Shown here: one piece after another, positions 1-9,793 of the stretch
Numbering within the stretch: position 1 is the stretch's first letter
Layout: every line of letters begins with the position of its first letter
NCBI GenBank assembly: GCA_964036275.1
Contig: OZ038436.1
Location: 3,434,214-3,498,213, forward strand
Source of the DNA: Litoditis marina
Lineage: Eukaryota; Nematoda; Chromadorea; Rhabditida; Rhabditidae
Length of the DNA: 64,000 nt
Direction: 5' to 3'
Program-made: the position numbers and the translations under genes
The notes under the pieces: model-generated
Seen by the model: the letters and a program-made list of their open reading frames with translations, nothing else
Database searches by the model: none
Told to the model about the DNA's origin: nothing

Positions 1-75
1 GCGGGGCGGGGCGGGGCGGGGCGGGGCGGGGCGGGGCGGGGCGGGGCGGAGCGGAGCGGGGCGGGGCGGGGCGGG
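1..75. repeat. GGGGC pentanucleotide tandem array
   Basis: The window opens inside an array of GCGGG/GGGGC pentamers, with two GCGGA variants near position 50, that decays into GC-rich sequence by about 110. The paralogous segment at about 20735-20780 has only two or three such units, so this copy is expanded, and it may extend beyond the window edge. The G-rich strand could form G-quadruplexes. It lies just past the last exon of the coiled-coil gene copy. Confidence 0.95.
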
Positions 76-120
76 ACGAGACGGGACCGGAGCGGGTGGA
101 ACGGGCGGGGCGGGGGCGTG

Positions 121-1581
121 TTAACCGACGAGGCGGATCATTGTAACGGCCGCCACGGCGTACCTCAACTCCTCATCTTGATATATCCCGTTCTGAAACA
201 ACACAAATAAGGGAATAAAGAAGTAGAAAATCTATCAGTCTTATCCCACAGAGAGCCTCATGCGTAATGCGCATATTAAGTATGTATAACATTATGGCAA
301 TTTTTAGAGACACTCTCTTCATCTGTTAATCTGAGTAAGTATGAGTGAAAGTAATTAAGTATGCGATAGAGATAGAATGGGAGAAGAGAATGGGGTGTTA
401 CTCACCAGCCTCTGATCATGGTGGAGCCGTTCGACTTCCGCCTCCAGCTCCTCGATTCTGGCATTGCGTACGGCCAATGTACGACATACTCCGTCGGACT
501 GCAAACACAATTGCATTACAATTACATAGAAAAAGCTCAAAATTATCACTATTTCAATTTAAAATAATCTAGAATATATGTGTAGTCACGAAGTTAGTTT
601 CTTGAGCCAGGTCCTATCTGAGACCCCGGTTGTTTCTTTCCGAAGATTCGAGGCGAGCTTCGAGCCGAGCCGTTTTGTCCGTCCAATATTTTCCCGGTCA
701 GCCTCTCGAACACGGCTCGCCTGCAACTCTTGCGAGAGTCGGTAATGGTCCTTGTATAGACCAGAGGCCTGAAATGAATGAAACGTTGATTTCAAGTAAG
801 CCTCTCACGAAGAATCTTGATAATGAATAGATAACAAATTATAATTTTTCAATTCAATTCAAATAATAATGTTGAAATGTTATTCTCACACACTCAAAAT
901 ACACAAAATACATAAAATTTCATACATTTACAGTAAGATGGAGAGAGAGATTATTTGAAAAATTTAATAATATGCGTATATTAGCTTATATTAAATTACG
1001 TAGCTTATATTAAAATACAAATTATGACGTTCAACTTAAAATAAATGAGAATCTTCATTCATTATATGATAAAGTTAGAGAGACAGTTGTAACTCACCGG
1101 GTCCGGTTGTGCAGAGGTGTGGTGTGGTCGGTTGGGTCCGGTCGAAGGTGGTGCTTGCCGGGGGTGGCGGCCATTGGTCGAATCCTGGGTTCTGCAAAGA
1201 TCGAATAAGAGAGGGGGAGAGAGACAGGGAGAGGAAGAGAGAGGGAGAGAAAGAGAGAAAGAGAGAGGGGAAAAGAAAGAGAGGGAGAGAGAGGGAAAGG
1301 GAGTTGGGAGATAGGAGTCAGAGAGTTAGAGAGTTAGGAGTTAGAGAGAGAGGGGAGCGAGAAAAATAGGAAATCTCACCGATTGTCTGCAGGCGTTCGG
1401 CTCCTGGCAGCGACAGGGGGAGCTGTCCCGTGGTCGTTCCTGAAAAAAAGATGATTACAATGTCGTATTTATAGACCTAAAGATAGAGACACTGAAAATG
1501 TGTGAAGAAAGATAGAGAACAAGAGAGAGATAAAGAGGGGAAGAGAACGAGAGAACGAGAGAGAGGGAGAGAGAGATAGTA

Positions 1582-1649
<68 letters not shown>

Positions 1650-1728
1650 GGAAAGCGAGAGAGAGAGAGGAAGAAAGAGAGAGAGAGAGAGAAAGGGGAA
1701 GGGAGAGAGAGAGAGAGAGAGGGGGGAT

Positions 1729-1786
<58 letters not shown>

Positions 1787-2300
1787 AAGAGAAAAAAGAA
1801 AGAGAAAGATAACAAAAAGAAAGAAAGAGAGAGGTTACCTTGATTTGGTTTTGGACTTGTTAGGCTCGCGCCAAGATGTGAGCTGGTGCCGCTCCAGTCT
1901 TCGGTCGTCAGTGGAAGGCACTGGAAGCGAATAAATATGATACATGATTTTCATATGGAGGTACATAATATATCTAGAGAAAGAATGAAGCGATAACGGG
2001 GTGAGAGAAGACGAGAGAAACTGAGAGAGGAGAAATAGAGTGAGGGAGAAAGAGAAAAAAAGAAAGAGAAAGAGAGTGAGAGAGAAAGACAGGGGAGCGA
2101 TAGAGATAGAGGAGAGAGAGAGAGAAAGAGAGAAAGAAAAAAGGAGAGAAAGAGAAGAAAGAGAAAGAGAAAAAGGGAGAAAGTTCGGAGAAAGGAGTAG
2201 CAGGTTCACTAGACTCAGGGAGAATGGGAACTCACTTGTGTTAGCAGGTTAGTGAGTCAGTAGAGCTCCGAATGGAGTCTTCTCAGCCGTTTTCTGCTTA
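121..2300 (-). pseudogene. Coiled-coil protein gene, copy 1 (frameshifted)
   Basis: I do not recognise the family. Exons were read from splice sites and from the paralogue at 20675-25200: 5' exon ending 2236; 1839-1920; 1380-1439; 1098-1191; 590-768; 406-498; 121-193. The 5' exon ends in A and the next begins TG, so the initiator ATG is apparently split by an intron. The exons at 1839, 1380 and 1098 keep one frame and give a basic, Pro/Thr-rich N-terminal part (starting MPSTDDRRLERHQ). The exon at 590-768 is 179 nt against 180 in copy 2: a 1-bp deletion near 690 breaks the coiled coil after READREN. The exon at 406-498 encodes heptad-like sequence (RIEELEAEVERLHHDQ). The last exon also lacks one base and stops early at 121. 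Two frame breaks suggest a pseudogene or base-level assembly errors. Introns carry long GA tracts. Confidence 0.6.
1498..1832. repeat. (GA)n purine tract in an intron
   Basis: Nearly pure GA dinucleotide repeat interrupted by GAAA and GGGG variants. Similar purine-rich stretches lie at 1205-1365 and 1980-2190. All sit in introns of the coiled-coil gene copy. Long Leu/Ser or Arg/Glu reading frames here are products of the repeat and not genes. Confidence 0.95.
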
Positions 2301-2667
2301 TATTCTGCACGCGAAAACGCGTTTCCAGGCAGCTTTATCCTGAAAACCGGGAAATCATTCTCGAAAACGCGTCTACCTCAGCAGGTTGAAAACAGCAGAA
2401 ACCATCCACTAAACGGCAATATCGATATTATAAGTAGAGGGAAGATAAGAAGTATCCACTCCTATAAGAGCGTTGCTTGGTCTGTCTGTCTGTCTGTCTG
2501 TCTAGACGAAGCAAAGCTTTTTGGTCGAGACATAGGGATTTGGTGCACTTTGTAGTTGTAGAAGAAAAAAGACGCGGAGAGACGTGTAACTTCCTGCTTT
2601 TCATTTTCAAACCTACTGAAATTGGCTGTTGCTGGAATTTGAATTTGGCAACAGAAACTTCCGCGCT

Positions 2668-3315
2668 CTATGTTTAGGGAAAATCTAGCGCCTTATGTTA
2701 AAGAGAACTTCCACAACCTATGTTAAGAACCTATCGCGCTCTATGTTGAGCAGAAGTCCAGCGCTCTATGTTAAGGAGAACTGTCGCGCTCTATGTTAAA
2801 GAGTCCTCTCGCGCTCTATGTTAAGGAAAACTTCTGTGCCCTATGTTAAGAACGTATCGCGGTCTATGTTGAAAGGAAGTCCAGCTCTCTATGTTAAGGA
2901 ATCCTCTCGCATTCTATGTTAAGGGAAAATCTAGCGCCTTATGTTAGAGAGAACTTCCACGACCTATGTTAAGAACCTATCGCGCTCTATGTTGAGCAGA
3001 AGTCCAGCGCTCTATGTTAAGGAGAACTGTCGCGCTCTATGTTAAACAGTCCTCTCGCGCTCTATGTTAAGGAAAACTTCTGCGCCCTATGTTAAGGAAA
3101 ACTTCTGCGCCCTATGTTAAGAACCTATCGCGGTCTATGTTAAAGGTCCAGCTCTCTATGTTATAGAGTCCTCTCGCGTTCTATGTTAGGGGAAAATCTA
3201 GCGCCCTATGTTAAGGAAAACAACCGCGCTCTATTTTAAGGAAAAATCGAGCGCCCTATGTTAAAGAAAACTTGGGCGCCCTATGTTGAGGAGACCTTTC
3301 GCGCTCTATGTGAAG
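2668..3315 (+). repeat. Minisatellite, about 24-25 bp, array 1
   Basis: Degenerate tandem units built on the core GCGCTCTATGTTAAGG, each followed by a variable 8-10 base spacer. There are about 26 units, less uniform than array 2, with several point variants (GCGGTCTATG, GCGCCCTATG). A higher-order repeat is visible: the run beginning at about 2684 recurs at about 2931. Confidence 0.93.
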
Positions 3316-3403
3316 GGAATTTCGCGCTCACCGTGCAACAATGAATATGAACAAAAAGGTAGAGGAAAGAAGGGAAAAAAGAAAGAGAGAGAGAGCTAGA
3401 AGC

Positions 3404-3466
3404 TGTCGCCAGCCTAGACTCATCAAGGGAGGAGAAGCCGGCTTTAGCCGGCGGCACCTTCCTTGT
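3404..3466 (+). other. GC-rich two-stem hairpin, copy 1
   Basis: Inner stem GCCGGC (3437-3442) / GCCGGC (3447-3452) closes a TTTA tetraloop. The outer stem CAAGGGAGG (3424-3432) pairs with CCTTCCTTG (3457-3465), with one G-T wobble. CGCCAGCCT precedes it at 3408-3416. Copy 2 at 5201-5261 keeps the outer stem and loop position but has a different, still perfectly paired inner stem, so base pairing seems to be maintained. It could act as DNA (transposon terminus) or as RNA. Confidence 0.75.
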
Positions 3467-3900
3467 CCATATATATATTTCGCTACTTTGGTGTGTTTGT
3501 AACAATTCCATCATTTTGCACTTTTGGTCGAGAATTCGGGCGAAATCACACAGTTTTGTCCTTTTGGTCGAAATGGGAATGGGAGGCGTGAGCGAACGTG
3601 ATCGAGATGCTTTTCATTTTCATTTCGGCTGGATAGGCGGTTGGTAGTGCTGCGATTTTTCGGCTTCAATACTTTGAATTGATTGTATTTATTAATCAAA
3701 AGAGGCTGCAATGTACTGAAAAGGTGATCATTTATTTTTAATTATGTGTTCGAATAATAAGGTTACTCTCCGTGTTGATAATGTGTATGATATTGCTCCC
3801 TTATGCTCTCAAAATCTTTTTTTCGTAGAAAGGGGTATTTTATTCATTTGAATGTATGCTCTGTTTATTCAGGAACAGTGTAAAAAAGAGAGAGAGAGGA

Positions 3901-3951
<51 letters not shown>

Positions 3952-3989
3952 AAGGAGACGAAAAAAGAAAACGCAGGAAATTTTATATT

Positions 3990-4085
3990 GTTTATGTAAG
4001 CCCCACTGTTCCCATTTTCACTGTCTATGTGAGCCCCACCGTTCCCATTTTCATCGTTTATGTGAACCCCACTGTTCCCATTCGG
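3990..4085 (+). repeat. 33-bp tandem repeat, three copies
   Basis: Three imperfect units of TATGTRARCCCCACTGTTCCC followed by ATTTTCAYYG, differing by a few point changes. It sits between the GA tract and the minisatellite of element 2. Confidence 0.85.
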
Positions 4086-4157
4086 CTGTTGCTGGACAAT
4101 TACTTTCACCCCAGTACATAGAGAGAGAAAGAGAAAACGAGAGCCAGAGAGAGCAAG

Positions 4158-5117
4158 GTGCGCTCTATGTTAAGAAGAGGTGTCGCGCTCTATGTTAGGA
4201 AGATATGTCGCGCTCTATGTTAAGAAGAGGTGTCGCGCTCTATGTTAGGTAGAGATGTCGTACTCTATATTAAGAAGAGGTGTCGCGCTCTATGTTAGGA
4301 AGATATGTCGCGCTCTATGTTAAGAAGAGGTGTCGCGCTCTATGTTAGGTAGAGATGTCGTACTCTATATTAAGAAGAGGTGTCGCGCTCTATGTTAGGG
4401 AGAGATACGCGCTCTATGTTAAAAAGAGGTGTTGCGCTCTATGTTAGGAAGATATGTCGCGCTCTATGTTAAGAAGAGGTGTCGCGCTCTATGTTAGGTA
4501 GAGATGTCGTACTCTATATTAAGAAGAGGTGTCGCGCTCTATGTTAGGAAGATATGTCGCGCTCTATGTTAAGAAGAGGTGTCGCGCTCTATGTTAGGTA
4601 GAGATGTCGTACTCTATATTAAGAAGAGGTGTCGCGCTCTATGTTAGGGAGAGATACGCGCTCTATGTTAAAAAGAGGTGTTGCGCTCTATGTTAGGAAG
4701 ATATGTCGCGCTCTATGTTAAAAAGAGGTGTCGCGCTCTATGTTAGGTAGAGATGTCGTACTCTATATTAAGAAGAGGTGTCGCGCTCTATGTTAGGGAG
4801 AGATGTCGTACTTTATATTAAGGAGAGGTGTCGCGCTCTATGTTAGGGAGAGATATCGTGCTCTGTGTTAGGGAGAGATGTCGTACTCGATATTAAGAAG
4901 AGGTGTCGCGCTCTATGTTAGGGAGAGATTCGCGCTCTATGTTAAGAAGAGGTGTCGCGCTCTATGTTAGGAAGAGATGTCGCGCTCTATGTTAAGAAGA
5001 GATATCGCGCTCCATGTTAGGAAGAGAGCTCGCGCTCTATGTTAGGAAAAGAGCTCGCGCTCTATGTGCGGGAGAGATGTCGCGCTCTATGTGAAGCTAT
5101 ATTGTGGCGCTCTATGT
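4158..5117 (+). repeat. 25-bp minisatellite with higher-order structure, array 2
   Basis: About 38 units of 25 bp on the core TGTCGCGCTCTATGTTA followed by AGAAGAGG, GGAAGATA or GGTAGAGA. The variants are ordered, and a five-monomer block of about 125 bp (ending in the TCGTACTCTATATTAAG variant) recurs, showing block amplification. Units decay toward the right end. It is the same family as 2668-3315. Confidence 0.95.
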
Positions 5118-5200
5118 TGTAAAAAAAGTGTCTGAAGTGATTAAGAGAAATGTGGGTACGAAAATAGGGTAAAAATTAAACAAGTACTCCTGGGAGCGCT

Positions 5201-5261
5201 CGCCAGCCTGGAATAAAAACAAGGGAGGGGCCCGGGCGTTAGCCCGGGCTACCTTCCTTGT
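5201..5261 (+). other. GC-rich two-stem hairpin, copy 2
   Basis: Inner stem GCCCGGGC (5230-5237) / GCCCGGGC (5242-5249), loop GTTA. Outer stem ACAAGGGAGG (5219-5228) / CCTTCCTTGT (5252-5261). CGCCAGCCT at 5201-5209 is shared with copy 1. The 8-bp inner stem replaces the 6-bp stem of copy 1 with pairing kept. It lies exactly at the right end of the insertion. Confidence 0.8.
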
Positions 5262-6600
5262 TATATTTAAAATAATAAATAGGTATAATAATAGAAAAAG
5301 TAACGCTTAACTATGTAAAATTTCAAAGTTATTAAAGCTCAGCAGTATACCACTTTATGAGCCGAGAGAAGAAACAATGCAACGATTAACACAATCTGGC
5401 ACACGTTACTTAACACGTGAACGCGCGCTATGCTAATCAGCTTACATGTTAACAGGTAAACATGCAACACAAATTTATTGGTAGGTTATTAATCGGTCCG
5501 AAACATCTGCCTGTTTGGTGACAAAAACAACTCTGTGATAAACTCTCATGAGATATCTTGTGAGTAAGAGTTACACATTATTTGTTAGGTTATTGCGTGA
5601 GCCATTCAGCTTTCGGAAAGCTTATGAACTACCTCACTTTTTTCAGGGTTCTACATGATAGTTTCCGTGAGATGCTGCAGGTTTAGGTGAACTCTATATG
5701 TAACCGGCTTTTTTTGTAACCTAACCGGTTTTTGGTAATCCTTCCTGGGTTATCTTATTGGGTAACCGGTCGGTAACCGAAAATGAAAAGCGGTTGGTAA
5801 CCGAAAGTGAAAAGCGGTTACCTGTTTTTCCTCTGCAAAATTTGATTTTTACCGTTACTTTCTACGGATTTTAAGTTTAGTGTTAGGTTACCTACCGGTA
5901 ACCTGAAGTAACCCAAAAAAGGGTTACCAAAGACCGGCATGGTTACCGAAAAAACCGGTTACATATAGAATTGGCCGCAGGTTACATATAATTGGCCGTA
6001 AGCTTACAAGCCTTCTGGCATATTATTCGCAGTGATTGTTAGCAATCAAAGTCAGTGTTTGTCAGTGTTTATAGTAGAAGTCAATTGAATATTCACGTGA
6101 AATTTGCATTCTAATGAGGCATCAAGCACTTTTTTATTGTATGTTCCTGAGTTTTGCTGTGTTTAACATGTTTCCGTGATTTTGCAACTGACTATAGGGC
6201 TCGCCTTCTGGAAACAAGACTAGGTGTTCGTATGCTCTCCTTTTTCAGTGTTTGTAGTTTAATTCAGTTTGTCTTCGGTCGGAAATCGTGAATTATTGTG
6301 ATTCAATGATGCGTTTTTACTCTCTCAGAGTACGGAAATTCACTTCATGTTAGTCTAAATAAGTGAAAATCAGTCAAATGTGGCACCCCATGTATATAAC
6401 AGTAACTATTAAATAGACGGTAATGGTTCAGTCGTTGGATGACGAATGTAAAATAAAAAAGTGTACATGAATGGACTTATACTGACATTCTTATTCTGCC
6501 AGTAATTTATAACTTACTGATTACGCCGGTTCGATCTTGTATTGAACACAACATGAAACATGGAGGTGATACTGAAAGCTGTGCAGAACGAAACAGATTG
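5262..6600. repeat. Segment duplicated at 25362-26600
   Basis: Non-coding sequence matching 25362-26600 with small gaps (for example the shared CTCATGAGATATCTTGTGAG and TCAGTCAAATGTGGCACCCC). No gene is visible. It contains a GGTTACC palindromic element and ends in a family also found at 15480-15900. Confidence 0.85.
5690..5974. mobile_element. GGTTACC-type palindromic MITE
   Basis: Terminal inverted repeat CTCTATATGTAACCGG (left) against CCGGTTACATATAGAA (right), with the interior full of GGTAACC/GGTTACC words in both orientations and the block ACCGTTACTTTCTACGG. Related copies are at about 25968-26150, 45095-45300, 45537-45813, 49648-49914 and 59795-59942. No coding capacity. Confidence 0.8.
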
Positions 6601-7281
6601 GACAAAAGCCGAATAAAATAGGCGAGAGAGATAAATGAAAAAGGTGAGAATTTTTACAGAGTGAGTTAATATTTTGTATCATCTTACATGTGGTTAAATG
6701 TGAATTTCCGTCCAATTTCGCCCCTAAGTCTAATATTGGACGAGAATTCGCTATCTTGGTTAGTGGGGCTGCACTTATAGGGATGCGAAGTTGTGAATCA
6801 TCTGACTCATCAGTTAGACCTAACCAGATTTCCACCGCACTGATGAATTGCTTAGATGAATTGAATAGGTTAAATTGATGATGACCCAACCTTCTGAGAA
6901 CAACAACAAAATCGTTTTGAATCAGGGTCGAAACTATTTTGAATGATCAATTCTTATTTATAGCTGAAATTGTAACACAAACCCAACTCATAGATGGATT
7001 AGTTGAATTGATTGATGTACTTATTAGGGAGAGATAGTGTTCTTTAGACTTTAAGTTTACTGCCGGATAAAATTTATCAAACCGTGTGGGTGAGACTGGT
7101 GATCCTTTGCTAGATTAGCATCAGTTAGAAAGAAATTAACAAAATCACAACTTTGACATCGAAGTTTGAGCTTACGAAATTCGGCCAAAAGGTGTGGTTC
7201 ATTTCTGTGAGCTTCACTCAAATATACGTATTGTAAAACCCGAGTTCTGCATTTTGAAACAAGAAACTAAACTTGATCACT
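6601..7281. repeat. Dispersed repeat, also at 15480-15900
   Basis: The stretch from 6480 to 6960 is about 75-80% similar by eye to 15480-15900 (shared GATGATGACCCA, CTCTGAGAACAACA, CAGGGTCGAAA), and its first part also matches 26500-26570. Likely a transposon remnant. No supported gene. Confidence 0.6.
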
Positions 7282-7560
7282 TTAGAATCTAGAAGAAATA
7301 ATACAGACCTCATTATGATTCATAAAATCATAACCGGTCAATGTCGATCAAGTGCAGCAGACTTTTTCACGTTCTTTTTCACGTTTTTCACGTCCTTCAC
7401 GTACTAGAGGTTCTAGCGCAAATTTCAGTTTCCACACGCCAAAAACTAGCCAAAGTGCCAAGTTTTTCATAGTACAGGCTGGATCCAAATACTTGAAATT
7501 GAACAAGAAATCCAAAATACCGATATCGTTATCAGCCGCAAAAAAGCACTCTAGGTGAAT
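7282..7560 (+). pseudogene. Non-LTR reverse transcriptase C-terminal fragment
   Basis: Frame starting at 7282 reads LESRRNNTDLIMIHKIITGQ, then after a low-complexity TTCACG stretch resumes as VQAGSKYLKLNKKSKIP. The same two blocks occur in the same order at 10095-10350 (SRTDNFDLFMVHKIVTGK ... VRAGSKYLKLSKKKSLP). This wording is typical of the poorly conserved tail after the polymerase domain of non-LTR elements, where DLI..YKI and SVR...WN blocks are usual. Degenerate and frame-broken. Confidence 0.55.
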
Positions 7561-7719
7561 GCATTTTAATGAGACTTCTACTGTTTTTCTGTTCATCCTG
7601 TGAGATTGGCCCAAATTATTTCATTCGTACTTGTGAGTTGTTTTATCCGTATTCTGTGCTCTTATATTGTTTTCTTTTCCATGTACTCGTGATCACCAAA
7701 TGATGTTCGTCGATTTTCG

Positions 7720-8567
7720 ACACTTCTTTCCGCATTTGAATGTTTTCGTTTCCTACTGCCGAAATTTTATTTTCTTCTCTTGTATATCACATGCTTGCAT
7801 GTGAATAAATCAATCAATCGTAATTCTGAAAATGGAAAAGACAACTGATTGTGAATTTGCTTTTTTTTTCTGTTGCTCATGCACAAGTTATAGAGACTAC
7901 AAAGCATTTGTGACTTACCCACCACTCCCTCTCAACCTTTTAGGGCCTTTTAGTCCCAAGACTTTTCACCTGAGTATCTGCTAGTCCCGTTTGAAGTAGC
8001 AGATGTACGGGGTTGGAATTTTAGGTTCATTTCCTATTATTGATCTCGGTAAGGAGGTAGGACTGTAGGATCAATATTAGTACTCATATATACAGATGGC
8101 GCAACACTAGAGCGCGCATAGTTTCGATATTTTCACACAGGTGCACTGAAAGAACGCTTTTCTGTATTAAACTTTGCAAGTTTAAATAGGGTTTGTCATA
8201 TTTCGTAGAATTTAAATGTGTATTTTAATCAACTTATTTCCGTTACGATATTTCATTCAGGTGAAAAGAAAACACGTGATTCATGAACATAGTAACATAT
8301 CAATCAACAAAAACGAATCTGAAGACATGAACAGGGAAACTATTGATTGAAATTAAAAATGAAAATCACAATTCGAGACCGGAAACTCACCAAAAAACCA
8401 TTCACAAATTGTTAAACAAGACATTATTTCGATTTTATTACAATAAACTTGTAATATTAATTGATAGGACATCCACTATTCAAAACTACCCACCACGTCT
8501 ACAGAAATTGCAGTTTTTTGAAAAACTCCGAAGGGGTGAAAATTAGCCTAGATTATTCATTGGCATA
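7720..8567. repeat. Dispersed non-coding repeat
   Basis: Matches 34545-34900 and 40950-41310 closely (ATTTGAATGTTTTCGTTTCC, CTTGCATGTGAATAAATCAA, CCACTCCCTCTCAACC), and its right part matches 37810-38110 and 44220-44520. No reading frame is shared between copies in a coding-like way; probably pieces of a larger non-autonomous transposon. Confidence 0.75.
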
Positions 8568-8692
8568 TAAAAAATACCAGCACTATGCGAGATCTAGGAT
8601 ATTTTGTGAATGAATCACTCAATTTCACTGACCATTGTAAGAAGATATGTAGACTTGCTAAAACAAGACTTTCAATATTTTCAAAACATTGA
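8568..8692 (+). pseudogene. Reverse transcriptase fragment
   Basis: The frame reads STMRDLGYFVNESLNFTDHC followed by KKICRLAKTRLSIFSKH and a stop. It is a second, diverged version of the STRDLGVIIDDKLKFESHI block found 250 bp downstream in the longer fragment. Two related non-LTR copies are therefore nested or joined here. Confidence 0.7.
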
Positions 8693-9465
8693 AGGTCAAG
8701 AAACAAGCTATTAATAACATTGTTGACTGGTCAAATGCTTGGTCTCTACCTATTGCTCCCCATAAAACAGCCCTTCTTAGACTTGGTAATAATAATCAGT
8801 GTTTGCCGTATGTTGTACAAAATATAACTATACCCGATAGCGCTAGTACTAGAGATCTTGGTGTCATTATTGATGACAAATTGAAGTTCGAAAGCCACAT
8901 CAACAGCAAAGTTGCTTTGGCTAACATCAAGGCTAAGCAACTATTGAGTGCATTTCGATTTACTGACGCTAAAAGGTATATCTCACTATTCAATGTTTAT
9001 GTCAGGCCCATTCTTGAATACTGCTCAGAAGTGTTCAATCCTCCCCCTAAGTCTAAACTATGTTGTCGTTTGGAGTCTCCTTTGAGAAGTTTCACCAAAA
9101 TTGTTTGTATTCGATGTAAAATTCCATTCAGTTCCTACAAAGATAGGCTCTCGAAACTGGATACTCAATCAAGCTACGTTAGAAGAATAGGCATTGATTT
9201 ATTGCAAGCGCACAACATAATGTTTGGAAAATCAAAACTGGTCAGGTGTCCCTTTGTTCTGAGTTCGAATGTTAGACATAGAAATAGATTGATTCGTCAA
9301 TCTAGGCTTTATCGTGATGATAATTGGTATTTCTCACGGGTAGAAAAGTATTGGAATATTTTCAATAGTAGTGAATGTAACTTTCTATCACTATATCAGT
9401 TACGTTGTAAATTGCGAAACCTTGATTATAATATGTTCAACGATGTTCCTCGTTTTCTGCATTGA
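8689..9465 (+). CDS. Non-LTR retrotransposon reverse transcriptase, C-terminal part
   Basis: An uninterrupted 258-codon frame that matches the thumb and downstream region of non-LTR reverse transcriptases: INNIVDWSNAWSLPIAPHKT (residues 9-28; the usual L..W...W.L..N..KT block), STRDLGVIIDDKLKF (53-67), and YVRPILEYCSEVFNP (104-118), the standard VRPILEY motif. The catalytic FADD-type palm and the endonuclease are missing, so this is a 5'-truncated copy. The first ATG is not a genuine start; the coding match begins upstream of it. About 230 bp of 3' flank ends in an (ATT)n tail at 9701-9716, a usual 3' end for such elements. It cannot encode a working enzyme. CR1/RTE-like, subfamily not resolved. 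Confidence 0.88.
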   Translation: MKVKKQAINNIVDWSNAWSLPIAPHKTALLRLGNNNQCLPYVVQNITIPDSASTRDLGVIIDDKLKFESHINSKVALANIKAKQLLSAFRFTDAKRYISLFNVYVRPILEYCSEVFNPPPKSKLCCRLESPLRSFTKIVCIRCKIPFSSYKDRLSKLDTQSSYVRRIGIDLLQAHNIMFGKSKLVRCPFVLSSNVRHRNRLIRQSRLYRDDNWYFSRVEKYWNIFNSSECNFLSLYQLRCKLRNLDYNMFNDVPRFLH

Positions 9466-9718
9466 GTAGTATGTGTGTTCAAATGTCCATGTTTGTATTT
9501 GTGTCTCATCTACATACATTGTTTTCTCAATTTTCCGATTCTCTCCAAATGTTTATTTTTATTCAACGCTCCCTTGTAAGTTGATTGCGAATTTAAACCG
9601 CAACCCTTTGGGATACGTATTTGTCATAGATGTCGAATGATCAATTTTTTAATTTTCAACTTGCATAACTTCTGTTGGTATCTATGCAAATGAACTTTTT
9701 ATTATTATTATTATTAAG
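9466..9718 (+). mobile_element. 3' untranslated region and (ATT)n tail of the non-LTR element
   Basis: Follows the stop codon of the reverse transcriptase fragment and ends with about five ATT units at 9701-9716. The next bases (from 9724) are coding sequence of a different reverse transcriptase fragment, which sets the right boundary near 9718. Confidence 0.65.
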
Positions 9719-9723
9719 AGGTT

Positions 9724-9792
9724 CTTGTCAAGCTGTACAAGACTTATGTACGCCCTATTGTAGAGAGCGGTTGTACCGTATTCAACTCGGAT
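9724..9792 (+). pseudogene. Short reverse transcriptase fragment
   Basis: Reads VLVKLYKTYVRPIVESGCTV followed by FNSD, an obvious match to the YVRPILEY block of non-LTR polymerases and different from the copy just upstream. It is fused directly to an unrelated coding fragment on the other strand. Confidence 0.7.
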
Positions 9793-9793
9793 A

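Larger units (their letters stand above)
2437..3466 (+). mobile_element. Helentron-like non-autonomous element 1
   Basis: The paralogous segment near 25355 lacks everything between about 2437 and 5262, so this block is an insertion. Element 1 has a unique lead (2437-2665, with TTTTGGTCGAGA near 2519 and GGCTGTTGCTGGA near 2622), a minisatellite (2668-3315) and a terminal GC hairpin (3424-3465). Element 2 has the same parts in the same order. Internal minisatellite plus a 3' terminal hairpin with no coding capacity is the plan of non-autonomous Helentrons; that assignment is inference, since no Rep/helicase is present and the exact ends are not proven. Confidence 0.5.
3467..5261 (+). mobile_element. 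Helentron-like non-autonomous element 2
   Basis: Second insertion of the family, directly after element 1: unique lead (3467-3980, containing TTTTGGTCGAGA near 3524), a GA tract (3888-3950), three 33-bp repeats, a GGCTGTTGCTGGA block near 4083, a minisatellite (4158-5117) and a terminal hairpin (5219-5261). Comparison with the paralogue at 25355-25400 places the right junction immediately after the hairpin, at about 5261. The order of parts matches element 1. No transposase-like reading frame is present. Confidence 0.5.

Noticed and set aside
1477..2209. Long Leu/Ser-rich and Arg/Glu-rich reading frames
   Set aside because: They are translations of (GA)n/(CT)n tracts within introns and are open in several frames at once. 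The same holds at 22187-22617, 24837-25178 and 50644-51023.
4158..5117. CRISPR-like array
   Set aside because: Units are directly adjacent 25-mers with no unique spacers, in an animal genome; it is a minisatellite.
6525..6545. GGTTCGATC resembling a tRNA T-arm
   Set aside because: No acceptor, D-arm or anticodon arm can be folded around it; it belongs to a dispersed repeat (also at 26511).
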